Assembly: GCF_029784165.1 (NCBI RefSeq)
Contig: NC_073696.1
Coordinates: 39,697,858 to 39,761,857 of the forward strand
DNA length: 64,000 nt
Direction of reading: 5' to 3'
Source of the DNA: Wyeomyia smithii
Taxonomy: Eukaryota > Arthropoda > Insecta > Diptera > Culicidae
Within the stretch, counting starts at the first letter, position 1, and every line of letters begins with the position of its first letter. The position numbers and the translations under genes are program-made. Of this stretch, positions 11,901-21,100 are shown piece after piece. The notes under the pieces are model-generated. The model saw nothing but the letters and a program-made list of their open reading frames with translations. It did no database searches and was not told the DNA's origin.

Positions 11901-13010
11901 TTTCGGTTTCGCTTTCACATACCGCCTCTGTCACCGGACGTGCACTTTACGAAAAGGAAAATTCTCTCAATAATAGCCACTCTATTCGACCCGTTAGGAC
12001 TTATCGGAGCATTGATTACTCGAGCTAAAATTTTTATGCAACTACTTTGGTGTTTGGAAGATCAAGAGGGGAATAAATTGTCTTGGGACTCTCCCTTGCC
12101 AACAAGGATTGAGGAAGAATGGCGGGTATTTCACCAACAAATCCCGCTTTTGAATGATCTGCGTATCGACCGTTGTGTTATGCTATGCAATCCAATTTGT
12201 ATCCAAATACACATGTTTTCGGATGCTTCTGAAAAGGCTTTCGGAGCCTGCGCGTACATGCGTACCGAAGATTCTTCCGGTAGGATTAAGGTTGTACTTT
12301 TATCGTCAAAAGCCAGAGTTGCACCGTTGAAAACCCAATCGATTCCCAGACTGGAATTACGGGGTGCATTAATGGCAGCTGAATTGTTTTCAAAGGTGAA
12401 AGACTCAGTCAGGTGTTTGGCAGAAGTTTTCTTTTGGACTGACTCAACAACAGTGCTACGTTGGTTGCTTGCGACACCTTCAACTTGGACAACGTTTGTG
12501 GCAAATCGCGTGTCCAAGATTCAATTGCTGACTGAAAACTGCCATTGGAATCATGTGACCGGGGAACATAATCCGGCTGATCTTGTGTCTAGGGGAGTTA
12601 GGCCAGATGACATTATCAACAACAACTTATGGTGGATGGGACCCGAATGGCTATCCAAAGGTACGCAACATTGGCCGAAACCACAGACGCTGTCACCTGA
12701 GAACCTGGAAGAGGAGAAAAGACATGTAGTGTTGGCGGTGGCTCCACAAAATCCTAGTTTTTTTGAATGGTATTTTACACAGTTTTCCAATTACAACGCT
12801 TTAGTTCGACGAACGGCGTACTGGCGGCGATACCTGAGCAATCGGTGGCTGAGAAGTAAAGAAAATCGACAGGATGGACCATTAACAACAGTAGAGCTTC
12901 GACAGGCAGAATACAAAGTCATTCAAGTGGTCCAAGCAGAAACATTTCCCAATGAGCTCAAGGCACTGGCGAAGAAAGAATGCGTACCACGTTCATCACC
13001 GCAGGGGTGA
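8985..13010 (+). CDS. BEL/Pao Gag-Pol polyprotein, main open frame (1341 codons)
   Basis: Starts at ATG 8985, 493 bases after the LTR. Domains in order: a charged coiled Gag N-terminus; the conserved LPKFSGKLDEW block of arthropod BEL Gag (about residues 126-140); zinc knuckles CVCC..HPLYQC, CRNCFRRGHHAREC and CKQCKGKHHTLVC (about 342-405); an aspartic protease LLDSAAECN (about 483); reverse transcriptase with the YMDD box (about 891); RNase H beginning MFSDASEKAFGACAY (about 1077). The frame stops at 13010 in the linker before integrase. BEL/Pao elements normally carry one continuous Gag-Pol frame; here the rest continues in another frame after a GGGG run at 13004-13007, consistent with a one-base insertion or sequencing error. 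Confidence 0.93.
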   Translation: MPAAKHKSPQLKSLQTKLRGLQTSFGNMYRFMEQHRDDTNLAEVDVRLEQLDRMWDRMNEAINDVESHEESIADTDSSVKDRIDFENRFYELKTFLIGKQKEDCDQTILNQTTRSLDNPPTSTPHVRLPQITLPKFSGKLDEWLTFRDLFTSLIHWQTDLPEIEKFHYLRSQLEGEALSVIDSLPLIKANYTVAWELLTKRYSNTKVLRKRQVQALFELPTVGRESANELHTLLDTFEKTIKSLDQVTPQQADYKDMLLVHLLCSRLDHGTRRTWEEFSSSKESDTVKELLEFLQRRVRILESLPIKSNEHKVEYTQPKHPKGPTSVKAYSASIQQSSGSSKCVCCSDNHPLYQCPSFQKMIVSDRDALLRNRSLCRNCFRRGHHARECSSKFTCKQCKGKHHTLVCFKGKPTDEKPNVNNEPKPSPTASGDELTESKVVNLATTSRVACNAAAGSTTGVFLLTAIVTLEDDRGGQVHARALLDSAAECNLISNRVRKLLTVKEHRCMVEVVGIQGLATRAQGKITVKVRSRFTDFSQPMDMYILPKIAAQMTSSSVDINKWKLPSGIELADPTFFKGGSVDLVLGAEAFFDFFITGRKIRLGDTLPSLVDSVFGWVVTGKCLVDSPIKSVICDIAISNKLDTLLERFWETEDIGQDYKHSPEEARCMEYFTQTTQRQGSGRYTVSYPRNSEVLSQLGDLKAIAERRFMQLERRLERDQNLREQYAAFMSEYESMGHMHLIPDEHNANVKRCFLPHHPVVKEDSTTTKVRVVFDASAKTSTNISLNDSLLVGPVIQEDLRSIILRSRTRQIMVVADIEKMFRQIEIRPEDRRLQCILWRLSPNVPISIYELATVTYGTKPAPFLATRVLMQLASDEQHRFPLAAKSVKEDCYMDDVITGANDPDTAKELRVQLQEMLRRGGFWLRKFASNCKTVLEGLPAEDLSIQVDDGINLDPDPMVKTLGLIWMPKTDVFRFRFHIPPLSPDVHFTKRKILSIIATLFDPLGLIGALITRAKIFMQLLWCLEDQEGNKLSWDSPLPTRIEEEWRVFHQQIPLLNDLRIDRCVMLCNPICIQIHMFSDASEKAFGACAYMRTEDSSGRIKVVLLSSKARVAPLKTQSIPRLELRGALMAAELFSKVKDSVRCLAEVFFWTDSTTVLRWLLATPSTWTTFVANRVSKIQLLTENCHWNHVTGEHNPADLVSRGVRPDDIINNNLWWMGPEWLSKGTQHWPKPQTLSPENLEEEKRHVVLAVAPQNPSFFEWYFTQFSNYNALVRRTAYWRRYLSNRWLRSKENRQDGPLTTVELRQAEYKVIQVVQAETFPNELKALAKKECVPRSSPQG

Positions 13011-13288
13011 TTGGTACAATCCCTTCATTGCGGAAGACGGTTTATTGAGGGTCGGGGGGAGGTTAGGGCAATCGAGAGAGTCTGATGATGCAAAGCACCC
13101 CATTGTACTTCCCGCAAAACATTTGCTTACCAAATTGCTCTTCCAATGCTATCATATGAAACTTATGCACGCTGGTCCACAATTATTATTGAGTACTGTT
13201 CGGCTTCAATACTGGCCCTTGGGCGGGAGAAATGTAGCGAGAACAGTTTGTCATCAATGTATGCGGTGCTCAGCTGATTCAGCAGTTT
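13005..13288 (+). pseudogene. BEL/Pao pol: integrase N-terminal zinc-binding segment, out of frame
   Basis: In the +1 frame relative to the main polyprotein, translation gives the conserved NPFIAEDGLLRVGGRL block, then a zinc-binding HHCC-type region (H..LMHAGPQLLL...CHQCMRC). The frame ends at a stop at about 13294. Near 13268 a second +1 shift returns homology to the third frame. This short segment has no start codon of its own and is a displaced piece of pol. Confidence 0.85.
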
Positions 13289-14269
13289 ATGGCTGACTCA
13301 CCGACATCCAGAGTAACGATGGCGAGACCATTTTCGACCACAGGGGTCGATTATTTCGGACCAGTTTATATTAAACAAGGATATCGTCGCAATGCGATAA
13401 AGGCGTATGTTTCCGTCTTTGTCTGCTTCACGACGAAGGCAACACATTTGGAGCTAGTAACAGACCTTTCGACGGCACGATTCATCCAGGCTTTGCGAAG
13501 GTTCACAGCTCGTCGAGGAAAATGTGCCACATTGTGGTCAGATAACGGCACAAACTTTATTGGAGTCAGAAACCAGATGAAGGAGCTTCTCAACAACCTA
13601 AAGACCAAAAGGCATCATCAAACAGTTGCCATAGAGTGCGCGGACGAGGGCATGCAGTGGAAGTTTATTCCACCCGGAGCACCACATTTCGGTGGCCTGT
13701 GGGAGGCTGCTGTACGGTCGGCGAAAACACATCTTCTCAAGGTGCTTGGGAACTCGACAGTCTCATACGAGGATATGACAACGCTTTTGACGCAAGTCGA
13801 GAGTTGCTTGAATTCACGGCCGCTCACTCAAATGTCGGATGATCCCGAGGATCTGCAACCGCTTACACCAGGTCACTTTCTGGTAGGTTCTGCGCTTCAA
13901 TCACTTCCATCAGCAGACTACACCAACACAAATTATGGGAGGCTTAACATGTGGGAAGCGGCACAAAAAAGGCAACAAGATTTCTGGCGTAGATGGAGAA
14001 CGGAATACCTTAATCAGCTTCAGGGACGAGGAAAGTGGTGGAAACCGCCAGTCGAAATCACGCAGGGAAGCTTAGTAGTAATTCGGGACGATAACCTACC
14101 ACCCACACGTTGGAGAATGGCACGAATCGTTGAAACTCATCCAGGGCGAGACGGGGTGGTTAGAGTAGTTACCCTTCGTACGGCGAACGGGACAGTAAAT
14201 AGACCGGTGGACAAAATATGCATCTTACCGGTGGCAACAGAGGACGATGAATTGAAGCAGAGCGACTAG
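13289..14269 (+). CDS. BEL/Pao pol: integrase catalytic core and C-terminus
   Basis: The 326-codon frame holds the retroviral-type DDE integrase core. The first Asp is in TTGVDYFGP, the second in WSDNGTNFIG and the Glu in FGGLWEAAVRSAK, with spacing typical of the family. It is followed by the LTPGHFL block and a C-terminal domain ending shortly before the polypurine tract. The ATG at 13289 is probably a frame artefact, not a true start: homology begins upstream and the protein should be fused to the preceding pol segments. Without frame repair this copy cannot make active integrase as one polyprotein; transposition would have to be in trans. Confidence 0.88.
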   Translation: MADSPTSRVTMARPFSTTGVDYFGPVYIKQGYRRNAIKAYVSVFVCFTTKATHLELVTDLSTARFIQALRRFTARRGKCATLWSDNGTNFIGVRNQMKELLNNLKTKRHHQTVAIECADEGMQWKFIPPGAPHFGGLWEAAVRSAKTHLLKVLGNSTVSYEDMTTLLTQVESCLNSRPLTQMSDDPEDLQPLTPGHFLVGSALQSLPSADYTNTNYGRLNMWEAAQKRQQDFWRRWRTEYLNQLQGRGKWWKPPVEITQGSLVVIRDDNLPPTRWRMARIVETHPGRDGVVRVVTLRTANGTVNRPVDKICILPVATEDDELKQSD

Positions 14270-14305
14270 TTGGCTGAAACACGGGACGTTTCAGGGGGGC
14301 GAGGA

Positions 14306-14727
14306 TGTTGGTGAACCACCCTATTGGAGCGGGCGTATTCCCCCCGGCGCGATGCAAGTAGCTCAGTATCAACATGACAACCGAGTGACAGAAGGAACTG
14401 CATCAACTGGCTGCGATTCTAATTCGCGGTTAATTTTTGGCTTGGGTTCGAGTCTATAAAAGCGCTTAGCGCAGATGATCTCTCTTCTCTTTCGCTACTG
14501 ACACGATTAAATAAAGCTCGAAATGTTAATTAGATTTAAGACAAATAGTTAATAAAATAATAGTGTTAGCACGGTGTTGGTGTAAATTAAAGAAAGTGTA
14601 TTTATCGCCAATGTGAAATCCAGTTCCCCGCGAGTGCAGGAAAAATACGTTTGGCTGGAAGCCGTTTTATTTCACCGTTGGCTGATGTCCATCCAACCAA
14701 CTTCGGACCCTTAAGAGCTATCGGACA
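14306..14727 (+). repeat. 3' LTR of the BEL/Pao element
   Basis: 422 bp, direct repeat of 8071-8492, preceded by the purine tract at 14293-14305 and followed by the target duplication ctact (14728-14732). Confidence 0.93.
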
Positions 14728-15104
14728 CTACTTTTCAACGTCAACCTCGATACTCGAGTGCTACTGTATTTAAAATGCGAAGTGAGTTTTTTGCAATTTT
14801 GTGAATATTTGGAACTAGTATAGAGATTAAAAAATAATAACTAGTCAGGGGACTTTTTATTCTTGTTTGATCAATACATTATAGGAGCAGTTTGGTGGTT
14901 TTATGTATCTAATGCGATATCTTATTGCAGTCCGAATAAATCCGACCACCTCGTGTTATGTTTAAACCAAATACGTTACCATTGATCAAATATGTTACCA
15001 TGAAATAACTTACAAATTACCTAAGCACTAGGTTGTGTGGTAAACTGGGAGAAGTATAATTTGTTCCTTTAATAATGATTACATACTATGATTTGGTACA
15101 ACAA

Positions 15105-15360
15105 AGACCTTCAAATTTCGCTTGGTGCACAAGCAGTGCACAAAAGTTTCGTCATCTCGAAAAAAGCCTTCATGCAAAATTTCAGCTCAATCGGACTTCG
15201 GGAACACCTGCCTCAAAGCTGTCAAAGTTTCACTTTTTTGATCGATGAAAAATTAATGAAAAATCATAAAATTGTCGATATCGAAATTTTTTTAAGATGC
15301 CAAAAGTCTTAAAAATACATGGAACGCCGGGTCTGGTGTATCTTAAAAGTAAAATCGAAA
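15105..15360 (+). repeat. 'Fold-back core' family, copy 2
   Basis: Contains the full core of this family (gtttcgtcatctcga, aatttcagctcaatcgga, cacctgcctcaaagctgtc). It pairs as an inverted repeat with 16905-17050, and 15430-15715 carries a further inverted copy. Confidence 0.6.
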
Positions 15361-15429
15361 AAAAAAATACTTTCTGGGCCTTAGAAATTTTTGAGCAGGG
15401 AATCTCCCTTATTTCAAAAGTCCCAGAAA

Positions 15430-15715
15430 GTCGATTTTTTTAAAAAAATTTCATTAATAGCCGAAAAAGTGGAAATTCGACCGCTTTGAGGCACGTGTTC
15501 TCGTAGCCCGATTGATATAAAATTTTTATTGAAGATTATTTTCGAGAAGACGAAACTCATGAGCCCTACTGTGATACAATAAAACTAATTTTTTTTTCAT
15601 GAATACCAATGCATTGGCTCCAAGCTCGAAAATTTTCAAAATCCCAGAAAGTCGATTCTTCCGAAAATTGTCTTTAGAGATAAGACCAGATCTCGATGTT
15701 TCATGCATTTATTAG
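15430..15715 (-). repeat. 'Fold-back core' family, copy 3 (inverted)
   Basis: On the minus strand it repeats the family words gtttcgtcttctcga, cacgtgcctcaaagcggtcga and tcgactttctggga. It sits head to head with copy 2, producing a long imperfect hairpin over 15105-15715. Confidence 0.6.
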
Positions 15716-15771
15716 ACATTTAGCATCTAGTAAAAAATTTCGATTTGGACGATTTTATAAACTACATACTA

Positions 15772-16893
15772 GGGGTACTGGGGGTAAGCCCGGCAGTGAG
15801 GGTAAGACCGTCACCCCTAGGGTTTTACTAGAAAACACAAATTAACTGTGTTTCAGAATATATAGTATTGGTATTTGATATTTTGGACATTTTAAGATAC
15901 ATCAAAGCCACCGTGAAACGTTAAACGTCAAAATAATAGACAAAACACACGCTACAGCAGCCGATGCGTAAAAGGATGTAATTTTTTGTAAGTGGAACTT
16001 AAGCTTTTATTCATTTGAATTTTTTTTTCGTTGTTCTACAATTTGTTGCCTGTATTATTAGCAATCAAAAGAATTTGATCTGAGGTAAATCAAAGCAATA
16101 AATTGTCAGAAATACTCTTTTTTAAAAAATGTGTGCTGACGGGGTGAGACCGTCATCCAGTGAGCAAGGTAAGCCCGACATGGTTTGAGGTTAGTTGGAT
16201 GTTACTGACATATATTTTTCATCTATTATCGATGCCTTGCTGCTAAATAAATCAATAGATCGACTTATGCACTTAAGCTCTTCTGTGATTTATAAATGAA
16301 ACCAAGGGTTATAAGAGGTGTCGAATGTACTGGATCAAATCACAAAACTGACCGCTTCCCCGGTGGTATTTGGAATATGCTCCGATGTGGTCAATGTGAT
16401 CCTGGCTTCGATGAAACTAGTTATACCTATATATGATTTAAGGCGCCACATGATAGGTTTGCCGAGTATCATTTTTTTTTCAATGTTTATACATAATGTT
16501 CACCGGAACTTGTTCCGGCAATTCTTCCAGAACCAGCTAACCGACAACAACCAAATTCAACAGTACGTATAGAAATTTAAGATCTCTCATTTGACGGTTT
16601 CAGAATTCAAATCGGTTCATTTAATTCGAGTAAATTCATGAACAAACTTAGGTCCGGTGTTACCCCCAAGGGGTGCCGGTTTCACCCGCACTGGTTGCTG
16701 AACGTCGTTTTTATCATAGTTTAAAAACTTCACTATTTTTTGTAAAATAACACTTCGAAAGTACTGACAGTCTTCATATCTTTTAAAAAACAATCTGGAC
16801 AATGATTCTGTGAAAGAAATATAACAATATTTGCCATCAAGTCATACTAAAGAATCATTTTCCTTAGGGGGCCGGGCTTACCCCCAGTACCCC
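15772..16893. mobile_element. TA-flanked DNA transposon / large MITE, 1122 bp
   Basis: Perfect 22-bp terminal inverted repeats start ggggtactgggggtaagccc (15772-15793 and its complement 16872-16893). Each end is flanked directly by ta (15770-15771 and 16894-16895), which fits TA target duplication of the Tc1/mariner/pogo class. Subterminal g-rich words (gtgagggtaagaccgtcacc, ggggtgagaccgtcatcc) repeat inside. An 84-codon frame at 16318-16572 shows no transposase motif. It lies inside the fold-back family DNA and so is younger. Non-autonomous status is inference. Confidence 0.8.
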
Positions 16894-16904
16894 TAACTTT
16901 TATT

Positions 16905-17055
16905 TTTTTGCATCGATCAAAAAGAGAAACTTCGACCGCCATGAGGCATGTGTTCCCAAAGTCCAATTGAGCTGAAATTATGCATGGAGGCTTTTTTCGA
17001 GAAGATGAAACTTTTGAGCACTACTTCTAAGCGAAATTTGAAATGTTGACTTTCT
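16905..17055 (-). repeat. 'Fold-back core' family, copy 4 (inverted)
   Basis: The minus strand reads agtttcatcttctcga, aatttcagctcaattgga and cacatgcctcatggcggtcga, matching copy 2 in inverted orientation. Together with copy 2 it encloses the 1122-bp TA-flanked element. Confidence 0.6.
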
Positions 17056-17960
17056 TTGCCACCCTATTAAATACGCATACTCGCGCTTTAAAGTTGTAAT
17101 AATTTTGTCGGTTTCTGCCTTAGAAGTTTTATAAAATATAAATATATTTTTAAATGGAATATTAGAAATAAACTCAACAACTTGTAAGAAGAGAATTTTT
17201 AATAATACTTTCTGATGAATATTCGATTGAATTTCCCATAATTTAGTATCAATGTTTCAATTCTGAATGGATGCAAAAGTAACAATTTTTTAGAGTATGG
17301 TTCCCATGGTTATCAAATTGATCAATAATGCTAATACTTTCTGACATTGGGAAACAATGACAAAGCCTTAAATAATAACTAATGATAATAATAAAAAACT
17401 CAAGTAGGTACCATTTTTTGTGCGCAATTCACGAATCGCATTTAGGAATGACATCATAGTCGTGTTTCGGCGTATGGCCCCTAGGGGCACGCCGCAGTTA
17501 GACATCGCGACCAACAATGACGTTGTGGAGCTTCTGACGACATGAATCAGCAAGTCATTCGTGAGAAGAGCGAATCTCGAGACGATGAATAGCCAGTCTG
17601 TGATTTGTGTTCTTTTCCGCTGATGTTTGTTACAAGTGTTGTCCAAGCTGTCTTGGAGCCCGGCGGATACGGAGCTGCGAGAGAATCATATTTGACCAGT
17701 GGGGATTCCACAGAATCATTAGTGTTAGCAATGCACGATTCTCTTGTGTGGCCGAATAGGTCGATCAAATGATCGTCTTCTCTCTATCCTGAACGCAAGC
17801 CAGCAACCGGCACGTTCATGCATAAGGCGCGAATAATTTGATATATGCAATGCACGCTAGGAGTAGGCGCTACTCAGAGTCGAACTTCGGATGTGAAGTG
17901 CTTTAAGCTAGGTTATTTGTTGTAATTCAACATCCAACGAGTTCTCTTTTCATTCATCTA
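17056..17960. other. Intergenic DNA upstream of transglutaminase copy 2
   Basis: Short open frames on the minus strand between 17368 and 17768 have no recognisable protein features. The region probably holds distal regulatory DNA for the gene starting near 18008; I recognise no specific sites. Confidence 0.4.
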
Positions 17961-17974
17961 TGAGAAGAGATTCT

Positions 17975-18012
17975 GTATAAGAAAATCTGTAGCGATCTGC
18001 ATGCTACCAGTT
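17975..18012 (+). promoter_or_regulatory. Possible core promoter of transglutaminase copy 2
   Basis: A TATAAG (17975-17980) is followed about 34 bases downstream by ccagtt, a weak initiator. The arrangement mirrors the promoter of copy 1 and would give a 5' UTR of about 105 bases before the ATG at 18114. Tentative. Confidence 0.35.
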
Positions 18013-18113
18013 GTAAATCTAGTCGCGCGCGGACAAGTCGAAGAGTTACGATTCCTAAGCAGTAGTGCGAACCGCCGGCGGACACAGTTAGTTATCGTAC
18101 ATCGTAAACGAGG

Positions 18114-21100
18114 ATGAGCTATTTGTATGACTATGTGGAACGATGGTTACCGACATCCTGGAGGCGGAAGCGGGTCCGACGACCAATGGTGCACTGGTCA
18201 CCACCAGAAGGTGATTATTCGAGTGTTTGGTTTGATTTTTGTTCTGGAAATAAGTAAGGAATGCAGGTATTTCAAATGTTGTTGGAAGCGATTACATCAT
18301 GTGTAAGAAATGTCGCAAGCTACGGGAGCTGACTTTTGATTGAGTCTAGTCCAGATGGTATTGAAGAAACGGTTTGTTTGTTCACTGCAGTGAATATATA
18401 ATTGATATTAACGTTTGATGAAGTGGGCAGCGCTTTGGATGTCGTCAAGCGATCACTCAGTAGAATAGGTGTAGTGAACATTAAATTTTTCGCAGCCTTG
18501 TGTAAAATTCGGTTTGATTAATTATTTTGATAAACGCAGTGTGTGGTTCATGACTTTTAGGTTTGAGGACTAAATGAAGTACAGAATTCTATCGTAGGTA
18601 CTTCAAATCTGATAAAATAAATTCACATTTTTTGATTCTGGTCCAATATTTTATCTCCTGCACTCCTTGAACGTGTGTTGTTTGAAGCTAAAATGTACCA
18701 ATCATCACATCTGCAATTTGTTTTGCTATATTTACCCTCGCAAAAAATTGACACAGCCTCGCACACCTCTGTCCTAGGAGCAAAGTATTGTCAGATATCA
18801 TCCGGCGTTGATGTTTGCCCGAGCCAGTGCAAACGCCAACCGATCATTAAACGCACAGTCTAAACAATTCGCAATTTGCAGTTTGCAATTTTGCTGCTAA
18901 TGTGTGGTTCTATTCTTGGTCGCTTTCAGCTGACCAAAAATATGAGTAATACGCTAATTTGAATGAATGCGATTATCGAAGCACACGCATACGTTCCGTG
19001 GGTGTTGCAAGCAGCGCGATTGTTCTGATTCTGCTCGCTACCCACTACCGCCGGCACGCCAATCGCGTGCCCCCGTAGCGCAAACGCGCGCGATGATGGC
19101 ATGGCAGGCGCTAGGCTTTCGACGTGGGAGCTATTCTTAAGCATGAAAGCACCATCGGGAAGTGACCATTCTTCTGACAGCAGTACCTCACAAGAAGAAT
19201 ATGCTTTCATGAAACGACCTTGACCGGATTCATTGCATACACCGTTGGGTTCACACGCTTGTTTGAGAATTCAGGCGACCATATGGAATTCGCTTTCGAT
19301 GATAGATTGTCGGAAATTAAATCAGCAGACAATAATTGTTAATTTATTCTGTCAGTGTTGAGTGTCTGTCTGTCTGAGGTTAGAAATGGATAGTCGTTTT
19401 AGCCTTGTTTGGCATATGACGAATTTGAAATATGATCAACTGTTAGTAATACTTTGTTATTCAGTATTATTTAACGAAAAAAAATCTAACAAAGGCGTCA
19501 ATTAATCACGTGTAGAAAGCAGCAAATTACTCTATTTCATTTCACTGGCCACTAAATTCAATTCACAATTGAATGTCAAACAATATAGGTACATACCTAT
19601 ATAATGCAGTCTGAATAATCAGCTAATCATACTTGATCTCGGTGACCGGTTGTCAAATGGAATTCTCCGACTTTTATTCTGATTCATTTCGATCTAGTTG
19701 TCATTGACTGATAGCGGTGCTCTTTGTTGCTGCTAATGATGTGGTCATTATTATTGTGTCTCCTGAACACATAGTTTCGTTTGACAGTCACCGATGAAGT
19801 GTTAAATACTTGCGTACCTGACCCCTCCAGACCCGAAAAAAAGAAAATTCTTTTACCTGCCGTTCCGCAAGATCTGAACGGAATTTGATCCAACCTTTTT
19901 GTGATCACAAATTTATCATAGTTTTAGGGACAGTAGGGGACATTTCAAAATTTTCCGTAGTTCCGGATTTATCGAGGGGAACCGTGGGGTTAGTACCCTT
20001 CCAGAGACACAGGCTAGATTGAAACGAACCTCGCTTGCAACCTATCCAACTTTAAGTTTTTGAAAAACTACCTACACTGTTGGTGATCGGTATTTGGCCA
20101 CTTGGACGTCTGGCCGTCCCTGGCCGACATCTTCGATAGGCCGCAAGCTAGGTTTCGAAACCATTCCCGGAACTCAGCCAGTAGTGGCCAATAGACGTCT
20201 AAGTGACAAAATACCGATCGTCAACAGTGTTTGAAGCTCACGACTTTTCTGTTTGAGAAATAATACAATGTGAATGGAAAATAAATTCTAATCATTTGGT
20301 GATATTGCTAATTATCTAAAATAACTGACAAAAGGCAGCAAAATGACGAACAAGCAAACACAGCAAAATAATACCTATGCCCACAGCCGCTCATTTCCGT
20401 TCATTAAATCGTATTGCCTCAGGGAAGCAAGAATTTGAAAATGCCTCGCTTGTCATCTGCAATACTGCCTAATGTAGCATAGCTCTATCCTTCAATAGAT
20501 GGTCGGCAGTGTTTCTAGCAGTAAATGAGCGCTTATTTATAACATCGGGTAAGCGCTCCTATAATGGAGGTATAGTGCCAATAGTGGTTGTACTGTGATG
20601 AAGGTCGCTTTATACAAAGTTTAACGATTATCAGGGCAAATAAAGTGATTACGGTATGTTCACTTGGTATTTACGAAGAGTCGGGGGTAAAAAGGCCTTC
20701 TTATTTAGAAAAAGGACTGAGAAAAACTATTTGAAAAACGAGTTGCGAAAGTTTGTCGGATTTCTTATTCTTCATTCTTTATTTGTTAAAAATTCACCTG
20801 ACAAAAATTGTCTTAATGAATATGGACTAGTCAATATAATTAAAAACTACGACGAACTCTCATTGCGAATTTAAATGATGGTGTACCGAAAGCAAAAAAA
20901 AAGTTCCACTTTGAAGAATGATCGGATGTAGCAAGCTAACGGGTCGTTGAATCCGAAATTAGTTCGGTGAAAGCAAGGTTGGTTGCTATGTCTGGTGAGT
21001 CGATTTCGGAGTTTAGAACTTTTGCTCCGAGCACCGCTTGTTGAACTTCTCTGCGTCGTTGCAATGTGTCAATCCCAAGCAGACGACAACGGTCAGGATA

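Larger units (their letters stand above)
8071..14727 (+). mobile_element. BEL/Pao LTR retrotransposon, full length, recently inserted
   Basis: A 6657-bp element is bounded by two 422-bp direct LTRs that begin tg and end ca. A 5-bp target duplication ctact flanks it (8066-8070 and 14728-14732). A tggtccttcg primer-binding-like site follows the 5' LTR and a purine tract (aggggggcgagga, 14293-14305) precedes the 3' LTR. The internal region codes gag, protease, reverse transcriptase, RNase H and integrase in the BEL/Pao order; no env-like frame is seen. I found one LTR difference (t/c in ggctgygattc), so insertion is recent. Two +1 frameshifts near 13005 and 13268 break pol. Confidence 0.95.

Noticed and set aside
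13289..14269. Integrase as an independent gene
   Set aside because: Homology begins upstream of its ATG and BEL/Pao integrase is part of Pol; the separate frame results from an indel.
16318..16572. Transposase of the TA-flanked element
   Set aside because: 84 codons without any DDE or helix-turn-helix signature; codon pattern looks random.
17368..17768. Two minus-strand frames as a gene upstream of transglutaminase copy 2
   Set aside because: They overlap in different frames, have no recognisable motif, and no linking splice sites were found.
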